A DNA stretch of 64,000 bases from Leidyana gryllorum EB-2025a (Eukaryota > Apicomplexa). Made by a program: the position numbers and the translations under genes. The stretch is from assembly GCA_048772705.1 (NCBI GenBank), contig JBLWGC010000043.1, forward strand, positions 489,169-553,168, given 5' to 3'. The notes below the pieces were generated by a model, which saw only the letters and a list, made by a program, of their open reading frames with translations, ran no database searches and was not told the origin of the DNA. Below, in pieces: positions 23,001-32,618 of this stretch (within the stretch, counting starts at the first letter, position 1; every line of letters starts with the position of its first letter).

Positions 23001-23680
23001 GGGCCTCTACCACATTTTGGTGACCAGTGCAAGCCACAACTACTCACCTTCCTGCTTCACCCTCAGAGCACGAAGCATTCGCTCCTGGGTGTTCACTTCA
23101 GCTTTAAGACGCTTCAGACGACCCTGTAACTGGAACTCGGCAGCCAAATCATTCTCCAATCCGGGAGTCAGGGCCGAGAGCTCCGTCAAACGCTCACGAA
23201 GTTGTTCGTTCTCTGCCTGTAATCGTTCATTAATGGACGGTAGTGTATGCAACGCGTTTTGCAGGTTGGTGATCTCTTTTCTTTGCTCCTTTGCATGTTG
23301 TTCGAATTGCTTGATTTGAGCTCCCAAGCGTTCTATCTCTTCATCTTTTCCTCCATCACCAGCGAGATAGCGTGCTCCCAACTCAACCTGCAGAAGGGAC
23401 TTCAAGATCTCCGCCTTCAGAACCCTTTCACCTGTAACAGATCCCGATCAGTTCGAAGAACTGCGTTATTCTTTCTCAAATTGGCAGTTTCTTCAACAGT
23501 ACGATTCTCATCGCGCCGCCTCAGAGCTTCAGCCTCGCGCAATTTGGCCTTCAATTCTTCGACGTGATCACGCTGTGCCTCGACGGCCACTTCCGCCTGG
23601 ATAAGAAGCTCATTTTCGAAGGGATTGTAGTCCCCTAAGGAGGTGATGTTGCGATCCTTATGATTAGCTCTTTCACGCAT
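20051..23680 (-). CDS. Large coiled-coil protein with PH-like segments
   Basis: Seven exons (23680-23432, 23387-23048, 23006-22045, 22010-21868, 21824-21180, 21136-20989, 20938-20051) close in phase to 1,124 residues; introns are 34-50 nt. The N-terminus carries DYNPFENELL, then about 300 residues of coiled coil. A proline- and lysine-rich linker follows, then a run of beta-rich segments resembling successive PH-like folds (VAVVRDNELILYKDY to FNWLRALQFAGF; RRIIYVARKHNCEVVTILKN). It ends with a glycine-, proline- and lysine-rich tail. The layout suggests a membrane- or cytoskeleton-associated scaffold. I know no exact family. The PH assignment rests on pattern only. Confidence 0.75.
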
Positions 23681-23804
23681 TCGGTAGTGTGTGCAGCTTA
23701 ATGTCAATATACGAACGCAATATCAGTTTGAGAGTTCAAGTTTCAGAGTTCAAAGAAAGTACATCGGCCGGCACACACGTGTGCTGGCCCACAATTCTTA
23801 ATAG

Positions 23805-25092
23805 CTAATGAGTATAGAGTGGCGAAACAGTGCTGACGAGCTTGCCATCCTGGGGGAGTGATAAGAGATGGCCGGGACGTGAAGATTTACCTGGAATTTG
23901 TGAACAAACTGGAAAGGAATCTGATGTTCCTCGTACTCATCTTCCTCATCCTCTTTGGGGGTGTAGAGGGTTGCAGAACCTCCGCCACTGCTGGCGATGG
24001 AGAGCTCAGCCATTGAGGATCTCGGAATGTAGATCTGATGTATGGAAAACAATTCGTGACATTGACAGCTCGGTGGAAGTCTTACAGAAGTGCTTTCACA
24101 GGAGTCTACAGAGGCTCCGGGCAAGCGCTCCGTCACGTAGATATTGCAACTCGACGAATTTCCAATGTCCACGGAGGAAATGACGGCTCCAACTTCTAGG
24201 GTCACTTTCTTGCAGTTGTCTGGCGTTTGATGGAAACGTGAGCGAGGTCAAAGGTCAGACAGCTCACTCATTTCGACTTTGTTCACTTTCTTGGTGATCT
24301 TGATAGCGCAGTTGGAGCAATTGCTGATCATAACAGCGTGCTGCATTCCGACGCTTTCCTCATCCCCGAAGAGAACCGGTTCATCGATATTGTGATAGTT
24401 CTCCTGGTGAAAGGAAGAGCAAAGTGGATGGACCACTGGGCTGCACTTACGATGAAATATTTGTTCGGGGGAACAAACTTGATGGTGGGTTCCTTTTGGG
24501 GCTTTGCGGTGGGCATCACGTTCTCCTTCTGATCACTTTTGGCGGTCTCTGCACATTTATCGTCGAACGGGAGGTGCATGCCTTCCTCGCTCACCTTGCA
24601 CGGTGGACGGTTGTTTAGTCATCTTTTTCTCGCTTGGGCCTCCACGGGGTTTCCAGATCATACTGAAAGTGTTGCTGACCCCGCGGGTGAAAAAGTTCGA
24701 CGAGGCAGTGGTAGTAGATGGGGAGCGGCTGTCGACCTCATCGGTCTCTTTCAGAGGAGCTGAAGCCGCCTCGTTCGCAGAACGGGATCGAAGGAAGGTG
24801 TCGTTCCCTTTGTTCTTCGAGCTTTTGGAGGAAGGGCGTTTGAGTGTGATAGACTTCCGTAGGGCTCCGATGAAGGTGGAGCTCTTCACAGGTTCTGCGG
24901 GCTTCCCTGTCTCACCTACAATGAGGTCGGTTGTGTACACGGGGGAGTTCAGATATTCGGGTGCTGTGCACAGCGTAGCGCCCATGGAAAAATCTTACCG
25001 ACATTAATGGGCTGGAACGCTGATGCATCCTTGGAGGAGCCTGAGGAACGGAGTCGAAACTCTGTAGTTTCCGGTGCTGCGGCTGTTGTCAT
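23805..25092 (-). CDS. CAP: Cyclase-associated protein (CAP), C-terminal actin-binding domain
   Basis: Seven exons (25092-24999, 24963-24595, 24548-24451, 24403-24268, 24219-24086, 24034-23891, 23849-23805) close in phase to 339 residues; introns are 35-52 nt. The C-terminal half is the beta-helix CARP domain that binds actin monomers and speeds nucleotide exchange: NKYFIENYHNI, QHAVMISNCSNCAIKI, NKVEMNNCKKVTLEVG, SSCNIYV and a final FQDGKLVSTVSP. Apicomplexan CAPs are known to consist mainly of this domain. Here about 160 residues of serine- and lysine-rich, probably disordered sequence precede it, and the helical N-terminal domain of animal and yeast CAP is absent. Confidence 0.88.
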
Positions 25093-25212
25093 GACGAATT
25101 TGCGAAAAATACCCACTAAGCGGCTTCTTCAATCGACACCACACATCCACAAGCGAAGTGATTACAAATGGTTCAGACATTCTAACTAAACACCGTTTGG
25201 TGATCAGAGTAG

Positions 25213-26928
25213 CTATTCTAGTCGATGTGCGTAACTTCTCAGACTCACGAAAGCCAAACCAACAAATACGGCCATCAAGATCAGACCGGCTAGCATAGAT
25301 GATCTCCGAGAAGTGCAATCGCGTAGAGCTCCGTCACCCAGTGAGCACTGAATTGCCTTGTCCGCAACTGTGACTCTCGCCGGCCTTCCACCATCTGCAT
25401 CCTCTTTACGCTTACTCGTCTCTATCAGTGCTCCAAGCATCTGTTCCGCTTGTCCTGCGCGCAACCGCGCAAGCGCCTGGACACTGTGGTATACTTCTCT
25501 CAGGTCTTCATAATTCCGAGGAGTGGCGGAAGAGACGTCGAACTCTGCGGTACTTATTGGCCTCTGCTTGCCTCGTTCAAGCACTTTCGCTAAGTTGGCC
25601 TCTCGTTCAGGTTGTACCACCCGCTGACTCATTGGATACGGCTCAGTCAAGCGCCGTAAGACTTTGCGATTAGAAATCTGGTTGAGCACAGGAACAACAG
25701 CACCACCCTCCTCGGTTAGACACTCTACTTCCGTATCACCACCGCTAGGAGAGCTGACATTGGCGGTGGTATGGGATTTACGTAAAGCAAACTCGTTCGC
25801 TACATATTGATCATTCTGAGGGTTCGTGGACGCCGACCGTTCTCTTGCCAAAGGAGATCCGAAAGCCACCGGCTGCAACAAAATTGAAGAACCTCCCCTT
25901 TCCGAATCGTCGCTCACCGAGCCGTCCTTCTCTCCATTATTTGACCCTTCGTCCTCCGACCGACTGAGAGCACCATCAGGCGAAGCAGAGGCACTCCCCG
26001 AGCTCAACTCGAATGTACCCATCCCATCAGGAAGGTTCCATAACGATTCACGAGCAGCTTTAGTACTCTCTTCATCGCCAGACTGTAAAACTCGGGACGG
26101 TATCTCGGCTATTGGGGAAGGACGGTGCGAATAACGCGGCTGACGCCCCCCCACTACGCTCGTAGGAGGTCGCCGACAGTGGTATCTCTCATCACCGGAA
26201 TCGCCGCGCTCCCTCATAGATGGGTCACCTGTGGGGAGCGCATTGGAGAAACTCTTCCGGAACCGCGGTCTCGGAAGTGAAGTATCAGTTGAGAAGGTCT
26301 CCTGCCGGTCAGTCAACCCTCGTCGATTACTATCCACAGTCACATAACTCCGAAAGACGGTCGAGCTGGCATCGAAAGACGAGTTCGCGCTGTACCGAGA
26401 GGCTGCTGAACTCCGTCTCTTGCTGGGTAACCCCCTCTTGGTCCACGATCCCGGCTCGTGGATGATGTCAGGCTGATAAAAGAACTCAGCAGTCAGAACT
26501 TGCTTATACAACTCCTCGTGGTCGTCCCATATTTCTGCACCTGGGAGTTCAGGTCCATCCACAAACCGTGAGAGAATCATGAATTTGTCCTTCGAGATCA
26601 TAGGAAGGTACTCGTGCGGATCTCTTTTCGTGATTTCATCCAGCGGCTCTGGTCGTATGTAGTGCAATCGGAGCCGCAACTGAGTATGGGGGTGAAGCAC
26701 TCCTTTACTCGGTTTCACTGTGTACGAGGGGAGGGCGGTTATTTTCACCTTGAAAGCTACATAATCTGTGGTGGGATTTCGAAGATCAATGAAACCTTGT
26801 CCGTTATAATTGGCGTCAAAGTTCAATGTGGCTTTCCTGCCCGATTGAATTCGCAGGGGCGCACGTCGATGGCGCGAAATCTCAGAAGCAGTAAAGGAAT
26901 AATCCGAGTCAATGGTGACATCGGTCAT
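25213..26928 (-). CDS. VAP-type MSP-domain protein, ER tail anchor
   Basis: A single exon of 571 residues. The start chosen is ATG 26928 (MTDVTID), because the longer frame upstream lacks an ATG. Residues 1-130 or so form a major sperm protein domain (FIDLRNPTTDYVAFKVKITA, YTVKPSKGVLHPH), as in VAP proteins that hold ER contact sites by binding FFAT motifs. The C-terminus is a single membrane helix (AGLILMAVFVGLAF) with a short tail. Between them lies a linker of roughly 380 residues rich in serine, arginine and acidic residues, much longer than the coiled-coil linker of animal VAPs. It stands 98 bases after the LamG gene and 120 before CAP, same strand. Confidence 0.85.
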   Translation of the reverse strand: MTDVTIDSDYSFTASEISRHRRAPLRIQSGRKATLNFDANYNGQGFIDLRNPTTDYVAFKVKITALPSYTVKPSKGVLHPHTQLRLRLHYIRPEPLDEITKRDPHEYLPMISKDKFMILSRFVDGPELPGAEIWDDHEELYKQVLTAEFFYQPDIIHEPGSWTKRGLPSKRRSSAASRYSANSSFDASSTVFRSYVTVDSNRRGLTDRQETFSTDTSLPRPRFRKSFSNALPTGDPSMRERGDSGDERYHCRRPPTSVVGGRQPRYSHRPSPIAEIPSRVLQSGDEESTKAARESLWNLPDGMGTFELSSGSASASPDGALSRSEDEGSNNGEKDGSVSDDSERGGSSILLQPVAFGSPLARERSASTNPQNDQYVANEFALRKSHTTANVSSPSGGDTEVECLTEEGGAVVPVLNQISNRKVLRRLTEPYPMSQRVVQPEREANLAKVLERGKQRPISTAEFDVSSATPRNYEDLREVYHSVQALARLRAGQAEQMLGALIETSKRKEDADGGRPARVTVADKAIQCSLGDGALRDCTSRRSSMLAGLILMAVFVGLAFVSLRSYAHRLE

Positions 26929-27026
26929 TTCCACAGCAATATACAATAAATAGTATGCACCAACTGGCTCAATTCCGTTGCCAGGCAAAATTCAAGCCAA
27001 GCACATGCAACCCGCGTCACCTAAAC

Positions 27027-28476
27027 TCAATCTCTGCAACAAATACCCACACCAGCAGTAGACGGATCAATCTGATCTTCCAACACCTCGTCGTGTTCCT
27101 CTGAAAATGATTTGAGCACTAATTGACAATTCATTCTATGTACCCACCTTCTTTAAGTCGTGCTATCACGGTGTCCATTGCAAACGCATCATCTCGTCTA
27201 CCAGTCCAGATTCGAAGTCCGGATTTATGCCAGCCCAGACTCGCAGCAGCGGCGTAAACTCCAGCTGTCAACTCCTCGTGCGAGCACAAGTGATGGGTTT
27301 CATGGCAACCTTCCTCTGCCTGGAGTCGTGTACAACCTATGCACGCTAATTGAACAAAGGACGGTTCCACGCCTGGCAGTCCGATAGCGCCGTCTGCTTG
27401 TACCCAGGCTTCACCCAGGGCTGTGCGCCAGAATTGTAGCTCGTCCACCATCACGCTGCAGAGAACAGCCCATTCGAATGAGGTGCCACTTGAGTCCAAC
27501 TTACGGAAATCCTCCGCAGACGTTCTGTGGACCGCCCCCGATATAGAAGGGTTGCGTGTTGCCCATGACATCAGAATCCAACTCATAACTGGAATCTAGG
27601 ACACCTGGAGGCATCGAACATTTCTGGAACGCTCAGCGGGCTCACCATTGATGTACAGCACCCATCGCCGCCCCGACCGAACTAATGCTATTCTATACCA
27701 CTGCTGATTCCGTAATCGCGAGTTGGATACAAAGAATTCTCCTCCGTTCGTATTCACCCGACTGGTGGCACATTCGACCTTCAAATGCCCACTACGCTCG
27801 TCTACGTATATAGCTGGGGACACAGAAGCGCTTCCGTCAGGCATCTCTGTGCCTTTGCTGAGAACTAACCAAGGCTCTGACAGGACGTATCGAGATCCAG
27901 ATACTCACCTGGACACCATTGCTCAGGTCCAGACGAAGCGGTAGGAGGTGCAAGATACGGGTCGCTTAGCAAGAAGAGCCAAAAGGTCACGGAGAACTGA
28001 TCAAGGCCGGTAAATTGTTCGTGGTGTGGAATCATCAGGTAAGACCCCTTGAACACTGCAGAGTTCCCCGCTCCGCCTATAGGAGAAGGCCCGCTGATGA
28101 TTTCCCCCTGTCCATGATTCCGCAAAGGACCCGTGTCCACTGGAACAATTTCGTTAAAAGTGTATCTGCCTATGAGATCGGAGGGTACTGCGGGTGGCAA
28201 AATGACTGGAAAACGCAATGAGGGGATATGACGCCGACGGCTGACCTTGTTCGCCATCTCGAAGACATAAAGAGTTCTCAAAAGTGACATCACACGTAGG
28301 GTAGGGCACTACGAAACTAGAATAGATAAGGTGTTGAATGACCTACGATCGGGGAACGGATTCTCGGGCGCACTGATTGAAGTCAGCACGGCCTGCGCAG
28401 AGCCGTCATTGGACGCTTTCAGGCGCATGGAGGTCACAGTCGCCAAATGGACAGCAATGGATAATCTGCACAGCAT
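27027..28476 (-). CDS. Secreted LamG/concanavalin-like protein with cysteine-rich C-terminus
   Basis: Seven exons (28476-28347, 28308-28246, 28205-27909, 27852-27646, 27604-27505, 27455-27148, 27100-27027) close in phase to 392 residues; introns are 38-56 nt. A probable signal peptide (MLCRLSIAVHLAT) opens it. A LamG/concanavalin-like beta domain follows: GRYTFNEI, FTGLDQFSVTFWLFL, WYRIALVRSGRRWVLYING, NTQPFYIGGGP. The C-terminal cysteine-rich module has LACIGCTRLQAEEGC, HHLCSHEELTAGVY and a final VGICCRD. This pairing resembles predicted secreted proteins seen in other alveolates. A start at 28521 is possible but would spoil the signal peptide. Surface or secretory-organelle location is inferred. 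Confidence 0.78.
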
Positions 28477-28635
28477 GAAAGCGTGTGTGTCGAACACGTG
28501 TGAACATCCCACCAGCATCAAAAATTAGATGGGAGACATTCAAGAAGGCTACGCAAGTGGCATAAGCATGGTCTGATAGCTATTGAACCCACTCAGCGAA
28601 TATGACCTCCAAAACGCCTCCAAAAAAGGCGCGCC

Positions 28636-30847
28636 ATGCAGAAGGCTCAGCGAGTTGAAGGGCGTGGCCGGCTCACCACTAAGGAGAAGGCTGCTGCTCC
28701 TCATCAAATCACAGCAGAGCAGCTCCTCAGAGAGGCTGCTGCACTACAAACAGATGAAGCTCGCCCTCCTGCTAGACGCTTGGTCGACGAAGATGAGCTC
28801 AATGAATATAGAGTTCGGAAGCGCAAGTATTTCGAAGATAGTCTTCGAAGGCGCCGTCAGGCGATGCCCTTATGGACATCATATGCACTGTGGGAATCTG
28901 AACAACATGACTTCCGGCGAGCTCGCTCAGTATTTGAGCGCGCTCTGGAAATAGACCAGCAGAACACTAATCTGTGGAACAAGTACTTGGACATGGAAGA
29001 GAAGAATCAGTTCATCAGTTCGGCCAGAAACCTCTATGATCGCATCACCACTATGATGCCACGTATCGATCACTTCTGGCTTCGCTACACCAAGTTTGAG
29101 GAAACTCTGGCCAACTATGCCGGAGTTCGAGCTATCTTCGAACGATGGATGGAGTTTGAACCCGATGATCGTGCCTGGTTAGCGTACGTCAAGTTCGAAG
29201 AACGATGCGGGGAGCTAGAACTGGCTCGTAGAGTGATGGAAAGATTCCTAGTCGTCCACCCCCGAGTACCGTCTTTCCTCAAATTCGCCAAATTTGAAGA
29301 AGACCACCGTAACTTCCAAAGGGCGCGAGCAGCATACGAGAAGGCTGTGGAGGTGTTACCTCAGGAAGAGTTGACTGAGAGCTTCTACATCAAATTTGCT
29401 CGCTTTGAGGAACGTCGGCATGAGTTTGCTCGAGTGAAGGCCATATATCTGGAGGGTATCCGGCGTTTGGGAGCAGCAGCCGAGGGTCTTGCAGCTGCCT
29501 ATATCTCCTTCCAGAAACGCTTCGGTGAAAAGGAGGAAGTTGAGAACGTTGTAAACGATCGAAGGCGCCTCCACTACGAAGGACTCCTTGAAAAGACCAA
29601 GTACTACGACTACGATCTCTGGTTGAGTCTGATCTGGCTCGAAGAAGCACGCAAAGATGTACAACGGATCCGGGAGGTGTACGAACGGGCTATCAAGATG
29701 GTGCCTTTAAGTGATCACAAGGGAGGATGGAAACGATACTTCTACATATGGTACAGTTACGCCATCTTCGAGGAATTAGAAGCCAAAGACATCGACAAAG
29801 CTCGTTCGGTATGGCAAAGGCTCAAAGAAGTCATTCCGCACGCCAAGTTCTCCTTCGCCAAACTGTGGACCGGCATGGCACACTTCGAATTGCGACAGGG
29901 CAACCTGCAAGCCGCAAGATTAGCGTTTGGTGAAGCCATTGCGCAACATCCAGTGGCTAAAATATTCGCCGCGTACTGCGATGTAGAATTGAAACTGGGA
30001 GAGATGGAGCGCTGCCGGAAAATATGTGCCAAGTTCGTGGAAGTCCACCCCAATAAACCTCAAAGTTGGTTGGCACTCATCGATCTCGAGCTCCTGGGCA
30101 AAGAGTACCACAGAGCCCGCAATTTGTTCGAACTCGCTATTGAGAATGCAGAAATGGAAACGGCGGAAGTGGTAAGTTTCTTCATCTCCAGCTTGAATTG
30201 CACACTCCCACAGATCTGGAAAGCATATATCGATATGGAGGCCAATCTCAAGCACTTTGAAGCGGCTCGAGACCTCTTCGAACGCTTGATCCAGAAAACT
30301 CAACATTGGGAAGTATTCCGCTCGCTCGCAGAATTCGAGTGGCGAACTGTAGCTGATGTAGATAGAGCCAGGAAAGCATACCATCGAGGTGTTGATGTTT
30401 GCAAAGAGAATGAACAAGACGAGGAAAGAGCTACATTGCTCGAGGTGAGAACAATTGCCTCCTGTGAACAGACATCGCATCCCTCTATTGCAGTGTTGGT
30501 TGAAATTCGAGCAGGAAGTTGGTGATCAGACGAACATAGCGGAGGTACAACGGAAACAGCCAAAGAAGGTCCGAAAACGGCGAACCATCCAACTCGTTGA
30601 AGGGTAAGCGTCCCGCATTCTATTTCTGTTATCATACACAATCCGCAGCGGCCCGGAAACAGTGGAGGAATACACGGCATACGAGTTCGCCGACGAGGCC
30701 GGTTCAGCATCGGTAAGCTCGCCAATCGATGCCTACATCATCTCTTCTACTTGTTCCACTCAGAGCCTGGGCATCCTGGAAGCCGTCAAGAAATGGAAAA
30801 AGCGGAAGTTAGAAGAGCAACAGTCTTCTGCACAAGCCGCTACCTGA
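28636..30847 (+). CDS. CLF1: CLF1 / crooked-neck pre-mRNA splicing factor
   Basis: Five exons (28636-30171, 30214-30444, 30494-30603, 30649-30712, 30764-30847) close in phase to 674 residues, close to the family size. It is almost wholly built of HAT repeats (for example WTSYALWESEQHDFRRARSV and WLAYVKFEERCGELELARRV), after the diagnostic start PHQITAEQLLREA. CLF1 is a scaffold of the Prp19-associated complex in the spliceosome. The first intron, 42 nt, is a stop-free multiple of three, so retention would be silent in frame. Upstream, 159 bases separate it from the divergent LamG gene. Confidence 0.95.
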
Positions 30848-30950
30848 TGATGAGTGATGTATTATCGCAATGGCTCACCAGCCATGTCATCGATCTGTTG
30901 ACTGCTTCGTTGAGCTTTTGTGCCGATCCCACTCTGAATGAGGTGTCATC

Positions 30951-31448
30951 TCAGCGAACCGACTTTTGCTTACTCTTCAGATATCCCATGATCTTGTTCA
31001 TCCGTTCGCTGGAACTTGTTGCTTTCTTCGCTACCGGCTTCCCAGGACATGCATGATCTTGACCTAATCGATGCTTCAGACAAACCATTTGATAGCAGAC
31101 TCGACATTGATATTTATTGGATAGAGTTAGCTGTTCGTTGCAAAGCTTGACCGGACATCTGGCGATCTTTGGTGGCTTGAGGGAAGGGTCACAATGTGGT
31201 CGGTGGTGTTCGAAAACCACGTTAGGGTCGTCAGCTGCAGTGTATCGTACCACTGCATCGCATATGGGGCATACAAAGACTCGTTTGTCTTGGCTCTTGT
31301 AGGCTGGTGAAGCACACGCGTGGTCCTCAGGCCGGAAATGCTCCAAACAATATGTTTTGGTGCAGAAGTCACACTTGAAAGGCAGAAAATCTAACTGATT
31401 GCAGTAGGAAGCCTCACAGTGAGCTCCTTTATCCGAGAAGTACGCCAT
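30951..31448 (-). CDS. AN1-type double zinc-finger protein
   Basis: A single exon of 165 residues. Two AN1 fingers are visible: one at the N-terminus (CNQLDFLPFKCDFC, YCLEHF, DHAC) and one near residues 100-140 (CNEQLTL, YQCRVCYQMVCLKHR, DHAC). A CPICDAVVR segment with downstream histidines lies between them. The order resembles ZFAND2/AIRAP proteins, which link to the proteasome and ubiquitin stress response. The C-terminus is basic. The ATG lies only 5 bases after the stop of the SF-assemblin gene on the same strand. Confidence 0.9.
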   Translation of the reverse strand: MAYFSDKGAHCEASYCNQLDFLPFKCDFCTKTYCLEHFRPEDHACASPAYKSQDKRVFVCPICDAVVRYTAADDPNVVFEHHRPHCDPSLKPPKIARCPVKLCNEQLTLSNKYQCRVCYQMVCLKHRLGQDHACPGKPVAKKATSSSERMNKIMGYLKSKQKSVR

Positions 31449-31453
31449 CGTCC

Positions 31454-32592
31454 CTAACTTTCGTCACCTATGTCCTCAATAAACTGTCTCAGCAAATGAG
31501 CGTCAATTAAATTCTTTTGTAAAGCTCTCATATAACGGGTAACCGCCTGTTCACTTCTATTCAAGGTCATTCCACCCCCTCACCTTCTGTAGGATCTCGT
31601 CGTCGAGTTCGCGTTCCTCCTTGCGCAGTACGAGTTCTGCGCACATTATGCACATTTCGGCGCAATAACCTTACCTGTCTCAAGGCGTTCGAGCGCACTT
31701 TCTACTCTTGCCTCAAAAACTCGATCTTCTATCATCTGACCCTCAGAGATGCGGGCAGCTAATCTAGTCAGTTCCCAAGTGGGATCACTACTTATGTTAT
31801 CTGTGGCACAGTCATGAATCAAATCCAACGAGCCCAGCACGCTCACCAAGGTCATCTTCGGATTCCTGGCCTAGATAGCTCACACGGAGCCCACTAAATC
31901 GGTTCTGCAGATTCAGAATACTCCTTTCCACAATACTCTCGGCCATCATAGTGATCTGCCGCAGCCTTTCCACCCAGTCCGCCTCTTCGCCCCTCTGGTG
32001 TGACTCGAACGCTGCGTACTCAGCTTGAAATGCTGCTACTTCGACTCTGAGCTTTTGCAGCAAGCTCTATCGGACTGATTGCTTCAAGAAGTTGTCTCAA
32101 TTTGTCTCTACCTGTATGGGTGTCTCAGCCCGCTTGTTCTGTAAAGCTTGCAAGCGGATATCCAGGTTCGCGCAGCTCGTGAGTAATGAACTGGCACCGT
32201 TCTGAGTATTATCAGATGAGAATTGGACCCTCGTAGGACCAGCCACTGACCACTACTTGATCACAAGCGCGATTATATTTGTCCGAGATGTCCTGCCCCA
32301 TGGTAGCTACCTCTGGCCGGACCCCCTCAGTGAATTCTATCTCGACATGATGAGTGACTGCGTTGCCTTCCAGTCGGATCTGGTCGCGGAGGTCTGACGC
32401 CGCAGCTCGTATTGTCTGCTCAAACGGGATTTGAGGGAACGCAGAATGGGAGTTGCTTACATTCAAACGCCGATCATTTTCTTCACGCTTCTTTTCAGTA
32501 TCAGCTCGCATATGGGTTTCGAATTTCGATATACTGCCCTTGATGGACTCCAAAGCCCGCCGCAGCTCCTCATTGTTTGGCATGGCCGCCAT
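31454..32592 (-). CDS. SF-assemblin-like striated fibre protein
   Basis: Seven exons (32592-32461, 32418-32257, 32201-32112, 32066-31847, 31800-31675, 31636-31584, 31546-31454) close in phase to 291 residues; introns are 37-55 nt. The protein is almost continuous coiled coil, with SISKFETHMRADTEKKREEN, FEQTIRAAASDLRDQIRLE and ERLRQITMMAESIVERSIL. The segment spacing is that of SF-assemblins, which form fibres linking basal bodies or centrioles to other structures and, in apicomplexans, connect the apical complex with the centrosome in daughter budding. The first intron (42 nt) is stop-free and in frame. The gene sits 26 bases after the upstream gene and 5 before AN1. Confidence 0.75.
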
Positions 32593-32618
32593 GTTGAGTG
32601 GGAACACACGCGTGTGTC

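Noticed and set aside
24557-24985. A frame starting MGATLC in CAP that looks like an N-myristoylation signal
   Set aside because: The first codons of this frame fall inside a 35-nt intron (24964-24998). The spliced gene starts at 25092, so the signal is not encoded.
28602-28660. An upstream ATG (MTSKTPPKK) as the CLF1 start
   Set aside because: It runs into a stop in its frame, and I found no splice joining it in phase to the CLF1 frame. ATG 28636 is used instead.
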